From assembly GCF_018263855.1 (NCBI RefSeq), contig NZ_CP073318.1:5022001-5086000 (forward strand): a stretch of DNA of 64,000 nt, read 5' to 3'. Shown one piece after another: positions 55,824-64,000 of this stretch (position 1 is its first letter; each line of letters begins with the position of its first letter). A program made the translations under genes and the position numbers. The DNA comes from Kutzneria sp. CA-103260. GTDB lineage: Bacteria; Actinomycetota; Actinomycetes; Mycobacteriales; Pseudonocardiaceae. The notes under the pieces were generated by a model, which ran no database searches, had not been told where the DNA came from, and saw nothing but the letters and a program-made list of their open reading frames with translations.

Positions 55824-56876
55824 TCAGAAGTTGTACTTGTCGACGTTATCCTTGGTGAAGGTCAGCGGCGGGCCCAGCACCACCTCACCATTCGCCCCAA
55901 TGGTGTAGTCGCCGAGGTCCCCGGCCTTGAACTTCTCGCCCTGCTTGCCGGTGATCTGCCCGGAGGCCAGCGCGACCGCGGTGTAGGCGGCCAGCGCGCC
56001 CAGCTTGGCCGGGTCCCACAGCTCGACCGAGCCGACGGTGCCGTCCTGGATGAACTTGCGCATCTGGTTGGGGGTGCCCAGCCCGGTCAGCGCGACCTTT
56101 CCCTTGTACGAGGAGGAGTCCAGGTAGCGGGCGGCCGCGGCGACGCCGACCGTGGTCGGCGAGATGATGCCCTTGAGGTTGGGGTGGGCCTGCAGCAGCC
56201 CCTGGGTCTTCTGGAACGAGGTCTGGTCGTCGTCGTTGCCGTAGGCGATCTCGTCCAGCTTGATGTTGGCGTACTGCGGCTTGGCCAGCTCCTGCTTCAT
56301 GATGTCGATCCAGGCGTTCTGGTTGGTCGCGTTGGCCGTCGCCGACAGGATGGCGATCTCGCCGGAGCCGCCGATGGCGTCGGAGATCAGCTTCACCTGG
56401 CCGGCGGCGATCTCCTGGGCGGAGGCCTGGTTGATGAACACGTCCCGGGCGTCGGGGGCGGCGTCCGAGTCGAAGGTCACCACCTTCATGCCCTGCTTGC
56501 GGGCGGCCTTGAGGGCCGGCGCGACGGCGTTGCTGTCGTTGGCCGCCAGCAGCAGCGCGTTCTGGCCCTGCTGCGCGGCGGTGTTGATGTAGGTGACCTG
56601 GGAGGACGCGTCGGCGTCGGACGGGCCGGTGGCCTTGAACTGCTCGCCCAGCGCGGTCGCGGCCTGCTGGGCGCCGCCCTGCGCGACCGTGAAGTACGGG
56701 TTGTTGACCTGCTTGGGCAGGAACGTGATCTTCAGGTCCTTGGCCGTCGGCGCGTTCGGGTTGGCGGCGGTCTGGCTCTGCCCGCCACCGGTGTCGCCGC
56801 CGGAGTTGTTCTTGGTGGTGCCGCCGCAGCCGGCCAGCAGCAGGGCGGCGGACAGCAGGACGATCACACGCTTCAT
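55824..56876 (-). CDS. rhaS: Rhamnose ABC transporter substrate-binding lipoprotein
   Basis: 350 residues. The lipobox LLAGC places the lipidated Cys at residue 17, followed by a Gly/Ser-rich linker. The rest is a sugar-binding domain of the RbsB type, with ITFLPKQVNNPYFTVAQGG and TLTGLGTPNQMRKF-like ends. ATG 56876 overlaps the permease stop (ATGA). It should deliver L-rhamnose to the two permeases. Confidence 0.9.
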   Translation of the reverse strand: MKRVIVLLSAALLLAGCGGTTKNNSGGDTGGGQSQTAANPNAPTAKDLKITFLPKQVNNPYFTVAQGGAQQAATALGEQFKATGPSDADASSQVTYINTAAQQGQNALLLAANDSNAVAPALKAARKQGMKVVTFDSDAAPDARDVFINQASAQEIAAGQVKLISDAIGGSGEIAILSATANATNQNAWIDIMKQELAKPQYANIKLDEIAYGNDDDQTSFQKTQGLLQAHPNLKGIISPTTVGVAAAARYLDSSSYKGKVALTGLGTPNQMRKFIQDGTVGSVELWDPAKLGALAAYTAVALASGQITGKQGEKFKAGDLGDYTIGANGEVVLGPPLTFTKDNVDKYNF

Positions 56877-57823
56877 GGTGTCGCACCTCTCAGGCGCTTG
56901 GTCACGGCCGGCGCGAACACGCTGGCCAGCAACAGAATTCCGGTCACGAGCTTGACCACCTCGTTGGCGACGTCGTCGAGGATCAGCGCGTCGGTCAGGC
57001 CGCCGAGCACCAGCGCCGCCAGGATCACGCCGACGATGCTGCCGCGGCCGCCGAAGATGGACACGCCGCCCAGCAGCACGGCGGTCACCACGTCCAGCTC
57101 CAGCCCGGTGCCGTTGTCGGCGCGGGCGCTGGCGTAGCGCAGGGTGTAGACGATGCCGGCCAGCGCGGCGACCGCGCCGGTCAGCACGAACAGGATGAAC
57201 TTGACCCGCTTGACCCGGATCCCGGAGAACCGGGCCGCTTCCTCGTTGGCGCCGATGGCGAACACCGCACGGCCGAACGTGGTGGCGTGCAGCAGCAGCC
57301 CGAACACCACCGCCAGCACCGCGAAGAGCACGATGGGGTAAGGGATCCATGTGCCGGGCACCGGCGTGGTGCCGAACTGCGTGTAGCTGTCCGGGAAGTC
57401 GGCGACGGCCTGGTCGCCCAGCACCACGAACGCCAGCCCCCGGTACAGCGCCAGCGAGCCGATGGTGACGGCCAGCGACGGCAGTCCCAGCTTGGTGACC
57501 AGGAATCCGTTGATGGCCCCGCACACCGCGCCGACCACGATCACGACCGGCAGGATGGCCTCCAGCGGCCAGCCCGCGTTCCACAGCATGCCGATCAGCG
57601 CGCTGGACAGGCCCAGCACCGAGGCCACCGACAGGTCGATCTCGGCGGCCACCACGACCAGCGTAAGCGGCATCGCGATCAGCGCCACCACGGCCAGATC
57701 GCTGCCCACGTTGAACGCGCCCCGGCCGGTGAGGAAGCTGCCGCCGGTCGCCGCCGAGCCGACCACGGCGACCAGCACCAGCAGTACGAACAACACGCTT
57801 TCCCAGCGCAGCAACGACTTCAT
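56873..57823 (-). CDS. rhaQ: Rhamnose ABC transporter permease 2
   Basis: 316 residues with about eight to ten hydrophobic segments; RbsC/BPD_transp_2 signatures VVAAEIDLSVASVLGL, IGANEEAARFSGI and GGVSIFGGRGSIVG. ATGA overlaps with both neighbours place it in a coupled chain. It pairs with the other permease as a heterodimer. Confidence 0.9.
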   Translation of the reverse strand: MKSLLRWESVLFVLLVLVAVVGSAATGGSFLTGRGAFNVGSDLAVVALIAMPLTLVVVAAEIDLSVASVLGLSSALIGMLWNAGWPLEAILPVVIVVGAVCGAINGFLVTKLGLPSLAVTIGSLALYRGLAFVVLGDQAVADFPDSYTQFGTTPVPGTWIPYPIVLFAVLAVVFGLLLHATTFGRAVFAIGANEEAARFSGIRVKRVKFILFVLTGAVAALAGIVYTLRYASARADNGTGLELDVVTAVLLGGVSIFGGRGSIVGVILAALVLGGLTDALILDDVANEVVKLVTGILLLASVFAPAVTKRLRGATP

Positions 57824-58782
57824 GCGCTGACTCCCCTCGACTGGCGGCGCAGTCGGGCCGCCACCCGCAACGCCACCCCGCGGTCCAGCGCGATGGCCGC
57901 GATCAGCAGCGCGCCGGTGATCGCCTGCTGCCAGAACTGCGCGATGTGCACGACTTCCAACGCACTGCCGATGGTGGACAGCAGCAGCGCGCCGAGCGCC
58001 GCACCGGCCACGGTGCCGCTGCCTCCGAAGATCGCCACACCGCCGACCACAACCGCGGAGATCACCTGGAGTTCCAGGCCGGTGCCGACGGTCGCGTCCA
58101 CGGTGCCGTAGCGGGCGACCGCGAGCACGCCGGCGAGACCGGCGACCGTGCCGGACACCAGGAAGGTCGTGAACACCCTGCGCCCCACGGGAATACCGGC
58201 CAGCACCGCCGCCTCCGGGTTGGAGCCGATCGCGTACAGCTCGCGGCCGCTGCGGTAGCTGCCCAGGTGCAGTGCGGCAATCGCCAGCACGATCAACGTG
58301 ATGATCACCAGGTACGGGACGCCGAGCACGCTTCCGCTGCCCAGCGCGAGAAAGCCGTCCGGCAGGTTGGCCGCGTTGATCTGCCGGCCGTGCGCCCACA
58401 TGAAGTCCAGGCCGCGGAACACGCTCAGCGTGCCCAGCGTGACGACCAGGCTCGGCACCTTGCCCAGCCCGACCAGGGCCCCGTTGAACAGCCCGCACAG
58501 CGCGCCGACGGCGATGCCGACCACGATCGCCAGCACCGGGTTGACCGCGAAGGTGTCGGCGGTAATGAACGCCGACAGCCCGAGCACCGAGCCGACCGAC
58601 AGGTCCACGTTGCGGGTGATCACCACCATCGTCTGCCCGACGGTCAGCAGCGCGACCAGGCAGGCGTTCAGCAGCAGGTCCCGAATCCCCTGCCCGCTCA
58701 GGAAAAGCGGGTTGACGACGGTCGTGACCGCGACGACCACGGCCAGCGCGATCAGGATCCCGAGCTCACGGATGGCAGTCAT
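57820..58782 (-). CDS. rhaP: Rhamnose ABC transporter permease 1
   Basis: 320 residues. RbsC-like: MVVITRNVDLSVGSVLGL, AIGSNPEAAVLAGIPV and GGVAIFGGSGTVAG. Its start overlaps the ATPase stop and its stop overlaps the next permease start. It forms the membrane channel with the second permease. Confidence 0.9.
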   Translation of the reverse strand: MTAIRELGILIALAVVVAVTTVVNPLFLSGQGIRDLLLNACLVALLTVGQTMVVITRNVDLSVGSVLGLSAFITADTFAVNPVLAIVVGIAVGALCGLFNGALVGLGKVPSLVVTLGTLSVFRGLDFMWAHGRQINAANLPDGFLALGSGSVLGVPYLVIITLIVLAIAALHLGSYRSGRELYAIGSNPEAAVLAGIPVGRRVFTTFLVSGTVAGLAGVLAVARYGTVDATVGTGLELQVISAVVVGGVAIFGGSGTVAGAALGALLLSTIGSALEVVHIAQFWQQAITGALLIAAIALDRGVALRVAARLRRQSRGVSA

Positions 58783-60266
58783 CCGGCCGCCACCCCCGTC
58801 GCCGCCAGCACGATGCGCTCCTCGTCGGCCTCGGCCCGGTCGAACTCCCCGACCACCCGGCCCTCCCGGACCACCAGCACCCGGTCGGCCATGCCCAGCA
58901 CCTCCGGCAGCTCCGAGGAGATCATCAGCACCGCCACGCCCTGCGCGGCCAGCTCCGACAGCAGCCGGTGCACCTCGGCCTTGGTGCCGACGTCGATGCC
59001 GCGGGTCGGCTCGTCCACGATCAACACCTTCGGCTGTCGGGACAGCCACTTGGCCAGCACGACCTTCTGCTGGTTGCCGCCGGACAGCACGCCGACCGGG
59101 TCGGTCAGCTTGGCGAACTTCAGCTGGAGCTTGACCGCCCAGTCCTCGGCCAGCGACCGCTCGGCCGAGCTGCGCAGGAAGCCGAAGCGGGACAACCGGT
59201 CCAGCGAGGCCAGCGCCGCGTTGCGTTCGATCGACGCCTCCAGCACGAGGCCCTGTTGCCGCCGGTCCTCGGGCACGAACCCGATGCCGGCGCTCATCGC
59301 CGCCCCGGGCGATCCCGGGCGGATCCGCTTGCCCCGCACCAGAACCTCGCCGGCGTCCGGCTTGTCCACGCCGAACACCGCCCGGGCGATCTCGCTGCGC
59401 CCGGCCCCGACCAGCCCGGCCAGCGCCAGGATCTCGCCCGCTCGGACGTCGAAGGAGACGTCCGTGAACACACCTTCTCGGGTCAGCCGACGCACCGACA
59501 ACACGGTCTCGCCGGCGTCGACCTCTTGTTTGGGGAACAGCGCGTCCAGCGAGCGGCCGACCATCAGCCGCACCACGCTGTCCGGGGTCTGCTCGGTCAG
59601 CGGCCCCGACCAGACGAACCCGCCGTCCCGCAGCACGGTCGCGTCCTGACACAGCTCGAAGACCTCGTCGATTCGGTGCGACACGAACAGCACCGCCGCG
59701 CCGTGCTCCCGCAGCGCCCCGACCACGCCGAACAGCCGTGCCACCTCGGTCCCGGACAGCGCCGCCGTCGGCTCGTCCATGATGATCACGCGGGCCTCCG
59801 AGCCCAGCGCCTTGGCGATCTCCACCAGTTGCTGGTCGGCGATGGACAGCCCGCGGGCCGGCCGCTTCGGGTCGATGTCCACGCCCAGCCGCTCGAACAG
59901 CAGCTCCGCCTGCTCGCGCATGGCGGCGGTGTCGACCAGACCGCCGCGGCAGGTCGGATGCCGTCCCATGGCCACGTTCTCGGCCACCGACAGGTCGCCG
60001 AACAGGGTCGGCTCCTGGTAGATCACGGCCACGCCGGCGGCCTTGGCGTCGGCCGGCGAGGTGAACCGGGCCGGCTGGCCGTCGACCAGCAGCTGCCCCG
60101 AGTCCGGCCGGTGCACCCCGGCCAGGACCTTGATCAGTGTGGACTTGCCGGCGCCGTTCTCCCCCAGCAGCGCGTGCGCCCGGCCTCCGGTCAGCGTCAG
60201 CGACACCCCGCGCAGCGCCCGCACCGCGCCGAAGGACTTACTGACGTCCGCCAGGGCGACCTCCAC
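58779..60266 (-). CDS. rhaT: Rhamnose ABC transporter ATPase (two-domain)
   Basis: 495 residues from GTG 60266, with GGGGAGG six bases before; GTG 60272 is too close to it. Two nucleotide-binding domains of the RbsA type: the first has GENGAGKST, LSIADQQLVEIAKAL and MDEPTAAL; the second has GLVGAGRSE, LSGGNQQKVVLAKWL and VDEPTRGIDVG. It is the first gene of the operon and is divergent from the LacI regulator over a spacer of 132 bases that has paired operators. Confidence 0.92.
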   Translation of the reverse strand: MEVALADVSKSFGAVRALRGVSLTLTGGRAHALLGENGAGKSTLIKVLAGVHRPDSGQLLVDGQPARFTSPADAKAAGVAVIYQEPTLFGDLSVAENVAMGRHPTCRGGLVDTAAMREQAELLFERLGVDIDPKRPARGLSIADQQLVEIAKALGSEARVIIMDEPTAALSGTEVARLFGVVGALREHGAAVLFVSHRIDEVFELCQDATVLRDGGFVWSGPLTEQTPDSVVRLMVGRSLDALFPKQEVDAGETVLSVRRLTREGVFTDVSFDVRAGEILALAGLVGAGRSEIARAVFGVDKPDAGEVLVRGKRIRPGSPGAAMSAGIGFVPEDRRQQGLVLEASIERNAALASLDRLSRFGFLRSSAERSLAEDWAVKLQLKFAKLTDPVGVLSGGNQQKVVLAKWLSRQPKVLIVDEPTRGIDVGTKAEVHRLLSELAAQGVAVLMISSELPEVLGMADRVLVVREGRVVGEFDRAEADEERIVLAATGVAAG

Positions 60267-60281
60267 CCGCACCCTCCCCTA

Positions 60282-60292
60282 AATCGTTTCAA
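60282..60292 (-). promoter_or_regulatory. LacI operator copy 1
   Basis: TTGAAACGATT on the minus strand, 16 bases before the transporter start. It is an imperfect CG-centred palindrome (GAAACG/ATTTC type), identical to 60368-60378 in opposite orientation. Confidence 0.7.
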
Positions 60293-60367
60293 CCCGACAC
60301 GGCAGGAAGCGTGCCCGCGCCACCCGAAGGTGTCAAGAGTCACACGCTTGACCAGGGGCTATTCTGA

Positions 60368-60378
60368 TTGAAACGATT
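60368..60378 (+). promoter_or_regulatory. LacI operator copy 2
   Basis: TTGAAACGATT (followed by CG) 20 bases before the regulator start. The two copies flank the divergent promoters, 86 bp apart, so the regulator probably represses both directions. Confidence 0.7.
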
Positions 60379-60398
60379 CGAGGCGTTAAGGGGAGCCA

Positions 60399-61409
60399 GT
60401 GCCGGTCAGCATCAAGGACGTCGCGGCCCGGGCCGGCGTCTCCGTGGGCACGGTGTCCAACGTGCTCAACCGGCCCGACGTCGTCGCCGACGATACCCGG
60501 CACAAGGTGCTGTCGGCGATCGAGGAGCTCGGCTTCGTGCGCAACGAGTCGGCCCGGCAGCTGCGCACCGGCACCGCGCGGGCCATCGGGCTGATCGTGC
60601 CGGACGTGTCCAACCCGTTCTTCACCGACGTGGCCCGCGGCGCCGAGGACGCCGCGAGCGACGCCGGGCACGTGGTCATCCTGTGCAACAGCGACGAGTC
60701 CGAGCAACGCCAGGACCGGCACCTCCAACTGCTGGCCGAGCAGCGCGTGCACGGCGTGCTGATCACGCCGGTCGAGGCGGCGCCCGAGCCGGTGCGGCGG
60801 CTGCGGGAACGCGGCGTGTCCGTGGTCCTGCTGGACCAGCACGCCGACGTGGAGGACACCTGCTCGGTGTCGGTCGACCACCGGCACGGCGGCACGCTGG
60901 CGATCAACCACCTGCTCGCCGAGGGGCACCGTGAGCTGGCGATGATCACGGGCCCGCTGTCCATCGCGCAGTGCCGGCAGCGCCTGGACGGGGCACGCGA
61001 CGCGCTCGTGGCGGCCGGGCGGGACCCCGAGGGGCTGCGGGTCATCGAGGTGAACGCGATGAACGTGGTCTCCGGCCGCGATGCCGGAGAACGCATGCTG
61101 GCCGGGACGCGCAGGCCGGACGCGGTGTTCTGCGCCAACGACCTGCTTGCGCTCGGCGTGCTCCAGGTGATGGTGCGCGCAGGTGTGCGCGTGCCCGGAG
61201 AACTCGCTATCGTCGGGTACGACGACATCGACTTCGCGGCGGCCGCCGCAGTGCCCCTGACCTCCGTGCGCCAGCCGAGCCGGCTGCTCGGTCGACGCGC
61301 GGCCGAACTGGTGCTGGGTGAGACCCAGTCACCGCAGGAGCACGTCCATCATCACGTGGTCTTCTCCCCGGAGCTCGTGGTCCGGGAATCCAGCAGACGC
61401 TTCCGCTGA
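60399..61409 (+). CDS. LacI-family regulator of the rhamnose operon
   Basis: 336 residues from GTG 60399 (AAGGGGAG upstream). The HTH is IKDVAARAGVSVGTVSNVLNR; the hinge helix is RQLRTGTARAIG; the ligand domain has VPDVSNPFFTDVARG and IVGYDDIDFAA. It is divergent from the rhamnose transport operon with paired TTGAAACGATT operators. Probable inducer is rhamnose or a breakdown product. No L-rhamnose mutarotase gene lies here. Confidence 0.93.
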   Translation: MPVSIKDVAARAGVSVGTVSNVLNRPDVVADDTRHKVLSAIEELGFVRNESARQLRTGTARAIGLIVPDVSNPFFTDVARGAEDAASDAGHVVILCNSDESEQRQDRHLQLLAEQRVHGVLITPVEAAPEPVRRLRERGVSVVLLDQHADVEDTCSVSVDHRHGGTLAINHLLAEGHRELAMITGPLSIAQCRQRLDGARDALVAAGRDPEGLRVIEVNAMNVVSGRDAGERMLAGTRRPDAVFCANDLLALGVLQVMVRAGVRVPGELAIVGYDDIDFAAAAAVPLTSVRQPSRLLGRRAAELVLGETQSPQEHVHHHVVFSPELVVRESSRRFR

Positions 61410-61414
61410 ATCCG

Positions 61415-61573
61415 TTACTCGAAGCCGCGCATGATCTGCGGCTCGTAGCCGTCCTCGCGGTCGGCGTTCCAGACCAGGCTCTGCTGCGGCAGCTGCTCCT
61501 GGCCCTCACCCTCGTCGTCGCCCCAGTTCCAGCTCCAGGTGCGAGGGCTGTCGTCGATGTCCAGACGTCCCAT
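61415..61573 (-). CDS. Small Trp-rich peptide, 52 residues
   Basis: An open frame with ATG 61573, GGGGAG eight bases upstream and TAA at 61415, five bases from the LacI stop. It is acidic and ends GYEPQIMRGFE. Residues 12-18 read TWSWNWG, so Trp occurs at 13, 15, 17 and again at 35. There is no signal peptide. I do not recognise a family. No radical-SAM, P450 or other peptide-modifying gene was seen in this window, so a ribosomal peptide precursor is only a possibility. Confidence 0.6.
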   Translation of the reverse strand: MGRLDIDDSPRTWSWNWGDDEGEGQEQLPQQSLVWNADREDGYEPQIMRGFE

Positions 61574-62022
61574 CTGTGTCACTCCCCAGATCTCATGTCG
61601 TCGGGTTCCTTCACTGTCTCCACTTCGCTGTGGCCAACATCACTGTGCCTGAGCGCTTCCCTGGACTCAACCAAGTTTAGGGATCTTCGTGATGCTTTAT
61701 AGGGGTTCTCTAGAAGGTTAGCCATGCCTAACCTCCCTTGGGGTGACAGATACGCCTTTTTGACGGATCTTGGTGTATCGGGGGCGGCCGTTGCCCTCGT
61801 TCGAGGTATCGAATCCGCAGGTCACACGGTTACGGCTGGCGGTGCGTCCACGACAGTGGGTCCGACGCCGGGGCGGCCACCGGTCGAGGGGCCCGCCCGA
61901 GCCGCGAGGAAGGGTGTCTGCGGCAATCGGAGTGCCCGACGGGCCCGGTAGGGTCGCCGTCGGGGGAACCGAGACGTCCGATGATACAGCCCGTTCCCCT
62001 TTTATCCACCTGGGGGGAACGC
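61574..62022. other. Intergenic region with palindrome and low-GC segment
   Basis: About 450 bases. The stretch 61660-61745 is clearly AT-richer and probably holds the promoter of the minus-strand peptide; TATAAA (minus) is at 61696-61701. It contains the inverted repeat at 61715-61734. An open frame from ATG 61724 exists but has no supporting features. Confidence 0.5.
61715..61734. promoter_or_regulatory. Inverted repeat AGGTTAG-N6-CTAACCT
   Basis: Perfect 7-base arms with a 6-base spacer, just upstream of the TATAAA box on the minus strand. Its arms resemble those of iron boxes, but the spacing differs. Confidence 0.45.
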
Positions 62023-63636
62023 ATGTCCGTCATCGTCGACCTCGCCGACGAGCTGTTCGACCTGCTGCTGGACCGCAACCCGCTGGGCGCCAGCTTCATG
62101 GGCCTGCCGGGTCACGAAGACCGGCTCACCGACTACAGCCAGGCCGCCGACCAGCGGTTTTCCGCCGCTTTCGGGTCGGTGGCCGCGCGGGCCCGGGCCG
62201 TGCCCGACGAGGGCCTGAGCAGCTCGGACCGGATCACCAAGCGGACCATCGAGCACGAGGCCGAGGTGCAGCTCGGGCGGATCGAGGCCCGCTGGATCGA
62301 GTTCACGGTCAGCGGCCTGTTCGTCACGCCGGCGGCCGGGCTGCTCACCTTCCTGGCCGACGTGCCCGTGACCGATGACCTGCCCCAGCGCTTGGCCACC
62401 GTGCCCGAGGCACTGGCGACCATCGCCCAGCGGCAGCGGGACGGCTTGGCCGACGGACTCACCCCCGTCGCCCACCTCGTACGGCAGGCGATCGACAACC
62501 TCGACACCCGATTGTCCACAGTGGACGCCTATGTCGGGTCGGAGGCGTGCCGTCCCGTGGTGGAGTCGGCGGTGGCCCCGGCCATCGCCGCGTACCGGGA
62601 CTTCCTGGCCACCGAACTGCTGCCGCACGGCCGGAACCCCGAGCACGGCGGCGTCTGCTGGCTGCCCGACGGCGACCGCCGCTACGCCGTCGCCGTGCGG
62701 GCCCACACCACCACCTCGCTGACCCCCGACGCGCTGCACCAGATCGGGCTCGACGTGATCGCCGGCCTGGCCGAGGAGTACGTCCCGCTCGGCCGGGCCG
62801 TGTTCGGCACCGACTCGCTGCCGGAGATCTTCCGCCGGCTGCGGGAGGACCCGGCCCTGCGCTGGACCACCGGCGACGAGATGGTCGCCGCCGCGGAGGC
62901 CACCGTGCGCCGGGCCGAGGCCGCCGCCCCGGCCTGGTTCCACCGGCTGCCGGCCGTCGCCTGCGAGGTGCTGCCCTATCCCCCGTCGACTCCCGCCTCC
63001 ACGCCGCCGGCCTATCGGCACGGCACCCTCGACGGCTCCCGCCCCGGCACCTACTACGTCAACACCGCCGTGCCACACGAGGCCGCCCGGCACAAGACCG
63101 AGGTCACTTCCTTCCACGAAGCCGTTCCCGGGCACCACTTCGAGGTCACCCGGGCCGAGTCCCTCACCTCGCTGCCCATGCTCCGGCGCACCGCCGCCGT
63201 CACCGCGTACCGCGAGGGCTGGGCCCTGTACGCCGAACGCCTCGCCGACGAGATGGGCCTGTACTCCACCGACCTGGACCGTCTCGGCATGCTCATGATG
63301 GACTCCACCCGGGCCGGCCGCCTCGTCGTCGACACCGGCCTGCACGCCCGCGGCTGGTCCCGCCAGCAGGCCATCGACTACCTGCTGGCCAACACCCCCA
63401 TGGCCCCGCACCACGTGGTGTCCGAAGTGGACCGTTACCTCGCCGCTCCCGGTCAGGCGCTGGCGTACATGGTGGGACGCCTGGAGATCCAGCGCCTGCG
63501 CCGCCTCGCCGAGTCCGAACTCGGCCCCCGCTTCGACATCCGCGACTTCCACGAGGCGGTCCTGGGCGAGGGCCCCGTTCCCCTGTCGGTGCTGGCGGAG
63601 CTCATCACTGACTGGATCAACCGGCGACCTCGTTGA
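62023..63636 (+). CDS. DUF885 metallopeptidase-like protein
   Basis: 537 residues from ATG 62023 with GGGGGGAAC upstream. The zinc motif is SFHEAVPGHHFEV (HExxxGHH-type), and YREGWALYAERLADEMG and PGQALAYMVGRLEI follow, all typical of DUF885. No signal peptide. Some relatives are carboxypeptidases or aminopeptidases. The gene stands alone; a short inverted repeat (63635-63652) over its stop may end transcription. Confidence 0.88.
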   Translation: MSVIVDLADELFDLLLDRNPLGASFMGLPGHEDRLTDYSQAADQRFSAAFGSVAARARAVPDEGLSSSDRITKRTIEHEAEVQLGRIEARWIEFTVSGLFVTPAAGLLTFLADVPVTDDLPQRLATVPEALATIAQRQRDGLADGLTPVAHLVRQAIDNLDTRLSTVDAYVGSEACRPVVESAVAPAIAAYRDFLATELLPHGRNPEHGGVCWLPDGDRRYAVAVRAHTTTSLTPDALHQIGLDVIAGLAEEYVPLGRAVFGTDSLPEIFRRLREDPALRWTTGDEMVAAAEATVRRAEAAAPAWFHRLPAVACEVLPYPPSTPASTPPAYRHGTLDGSRPGTYYVNTAVPHEAARHKTEVTSFHEAVPGHHFEVTRAESLTSLPMLRRTAAVTAYREGWALYAERLADEMGLYSTDLDRLGMLMMDSTRAGRLVVDTGLHARGWSRQQAIDYLLANTPMAPHHVVSEVDRYLAAPGQALAYMVGRLEIQRLRRLAESELGPRFDIRDFHEAVLGEGPVPLSVLAELITDWINRRPR

Positions 63637-63652
63637 ACCCGGGACCGGGTTC
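63635..63652 (+). terminator. Short hairpin at the DUF885 stop
   Basis: GAACCCGG and CCGGGTTC with a 2-base gap overlap the stop codon. The tight loop makes it a weak call. Confidence 0.35.
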
Positions 63653-63778
63653 GGTCACTGGCGGAAAACGGCGTCGACGACAATGCGCCGTCATATGTTG
63701 TTTCGCCGCGTGTCCGGCGTGGTCAGGATTTGCATCTGGTCGGCGATGCAGGTTCCAACGCGAAAGGCGTGACCGGTC

Positions 63779-64000
63779 ATGGGCAGATCCGGGTCGCGGG
63801 GTACTGCCTGCCTTCCCACGGAGACAACGAGTTTCGTGGGCCGGCGGCACGAGGTGGCGGAGGCGAAGCGGCTGCTGTCGGTCGGCCGGCTGGTGACGCT
63901 GACCGGCGTCGGCGGGGTCGGCAAGACCCGGCTGGCGGTGCATGTGGCGGAACAGCTCTTGCGCGCTTTTGCCGACGGCGTGTGGCTGGTGTCGCTGGCC
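63779..64000 (+). CDS. AfsR/LuxR-type ATP-binding regulator, 5' part
   Basis: Open to the window end, so only the first 74 codons are seen. It begins with the pattern LPTETTSFVGRRHEVAEAKR and has the Walker A motif TGVGGVGKTR, typical of the large NB-ARC/LuxR or AfsR-like transcriptional regulators of actinomycetes. An in-frame stop at 63770 fixes the start at ATG 63779 or later. The DNA-binding and repeat domains lie outside. Confidence 0.85.
   Translation, partial: MGRSGSRGTACLPTETTSFVGRRHEVAEAKRLLSVGRLVTLTGVGGVGKTRLAVHVAEQLLRAFADGVWLVSLA

Noticed and set aside
61415..61573. Darobactin-like precursor peptide
   Set aside because: The Trp pattern is suggestive, but no radical-SAM or transport gene is present in the window and the core position does not match.
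61715..61734. Iron-box (IdeR/DmdR) site
   Set aside because: Arms match in part, but the spacer is six bases where the iron box has one; kept only as an unnamed inverted repeat.
61724..61951. 75-codon plus-strand frame upstream of DUF885
   Set aside because: The ATG lies inside the inverted repeat, there is no ribosome site, and the C-terminal half is Arg/Gly-rich shadow-like sequence.
63695..63772. 25-codon leader-like open frame before the ATPase regulator
   Set aside because: No ribosome site or conserved feature; short frames of this size are expected by chance.

Overview
The DNA is very GC-rich, with GTG/TTG starts and many four-base ATGA/GTGA stop-start overlaps. It carries actinobacterial gene families: CNNM pairs, an LpqC-like esterase, DipZ, GPP34, an EspR-like XRE protein, DUF6545 and DUF222-HNH. 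This fits a filamentous actinomycete, most likely of the Pseudonocardiaceae; the genus is not decidable here. No rRNA, tRNA, CRISPR array or phage was seen. The window opens inside one gene and closes inside another.

Region 1-22.9 kb is mostly chromosomal core or accessory material. It holds a CNNM/CBS transporter pair, a vWA/substrate-binding-like surface protein, a secreted glycerophosphodiesterase, an APC permease, an SDR, a lipoprotein esterase, an enoyl-CoA hydratase, a snapalysin-like protease and a GAF regulator. Next come an unstudied zinc-knuckle/membrane pair, a LiaF-like protein, a GPP34 protein flanked by a 65-bp duplication, a FUSC exporter with its divergent MarR regulator, an aldehyde dehydrogenase-DUF779 pair, a carboxylesterase and a small catalase. 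Several perfect inverted repeats sit between genes as terminators or operators.

Region 22.9-31 kb holds a FAAL-like protein with decayed adenylation motifs, a large secreted protease with a subtilisin-type propeptide but sedolisin-type catalytic residues, a DipZ-like CcdA/thioredoxin fusion and an MFS transporter.

Region 31.2-43.4 kb looks like an undescribed small biosynthetic cluster: adenylate-forming ligase, SDR, stand-alone acyl carrier protein, short AfsA-like hotdog protein, methyltransferase, HAD phosphatase, aldehyde dehydrogenase, MarR/MFS export pair, YCII protein, VAO-type flavoprotein and two housekeeping-like enzymes of the methyl cycle (SAM synthetase and adenosine kinase). 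There is no ketosynthase. A 16-bp element is shared by the two ends of the cluster.

Region 43.4-46.4 kb is an ImmA/IrrE - DUF6545 membrane protein - XRE regulator module. It is followed by a four-gene unit (EF-hand protein, divergent isocitrate/isopropylmalate dehydrogenase-like protein, isochorismatase-fold hydrolase, methyltransferase) at 46.6-49.6 kb.

A DUF222-HNH endonuclease gene (49.85-50.99 kb) is bracketed by two 131-bp hairpin elements in opposite orientation whose stems show compensatory changes. From 51.3 to 61.4 kb there is a complete L-rhamnose uptake and catabolism operon with a divergent LacI regulator and paired operators. The window ends with a short orphan gene encoding a Trp-rich 52-residue peptide, a DUF885 metallopeptidase and the start of an AfsR/LuxR-type ATPase regulator.
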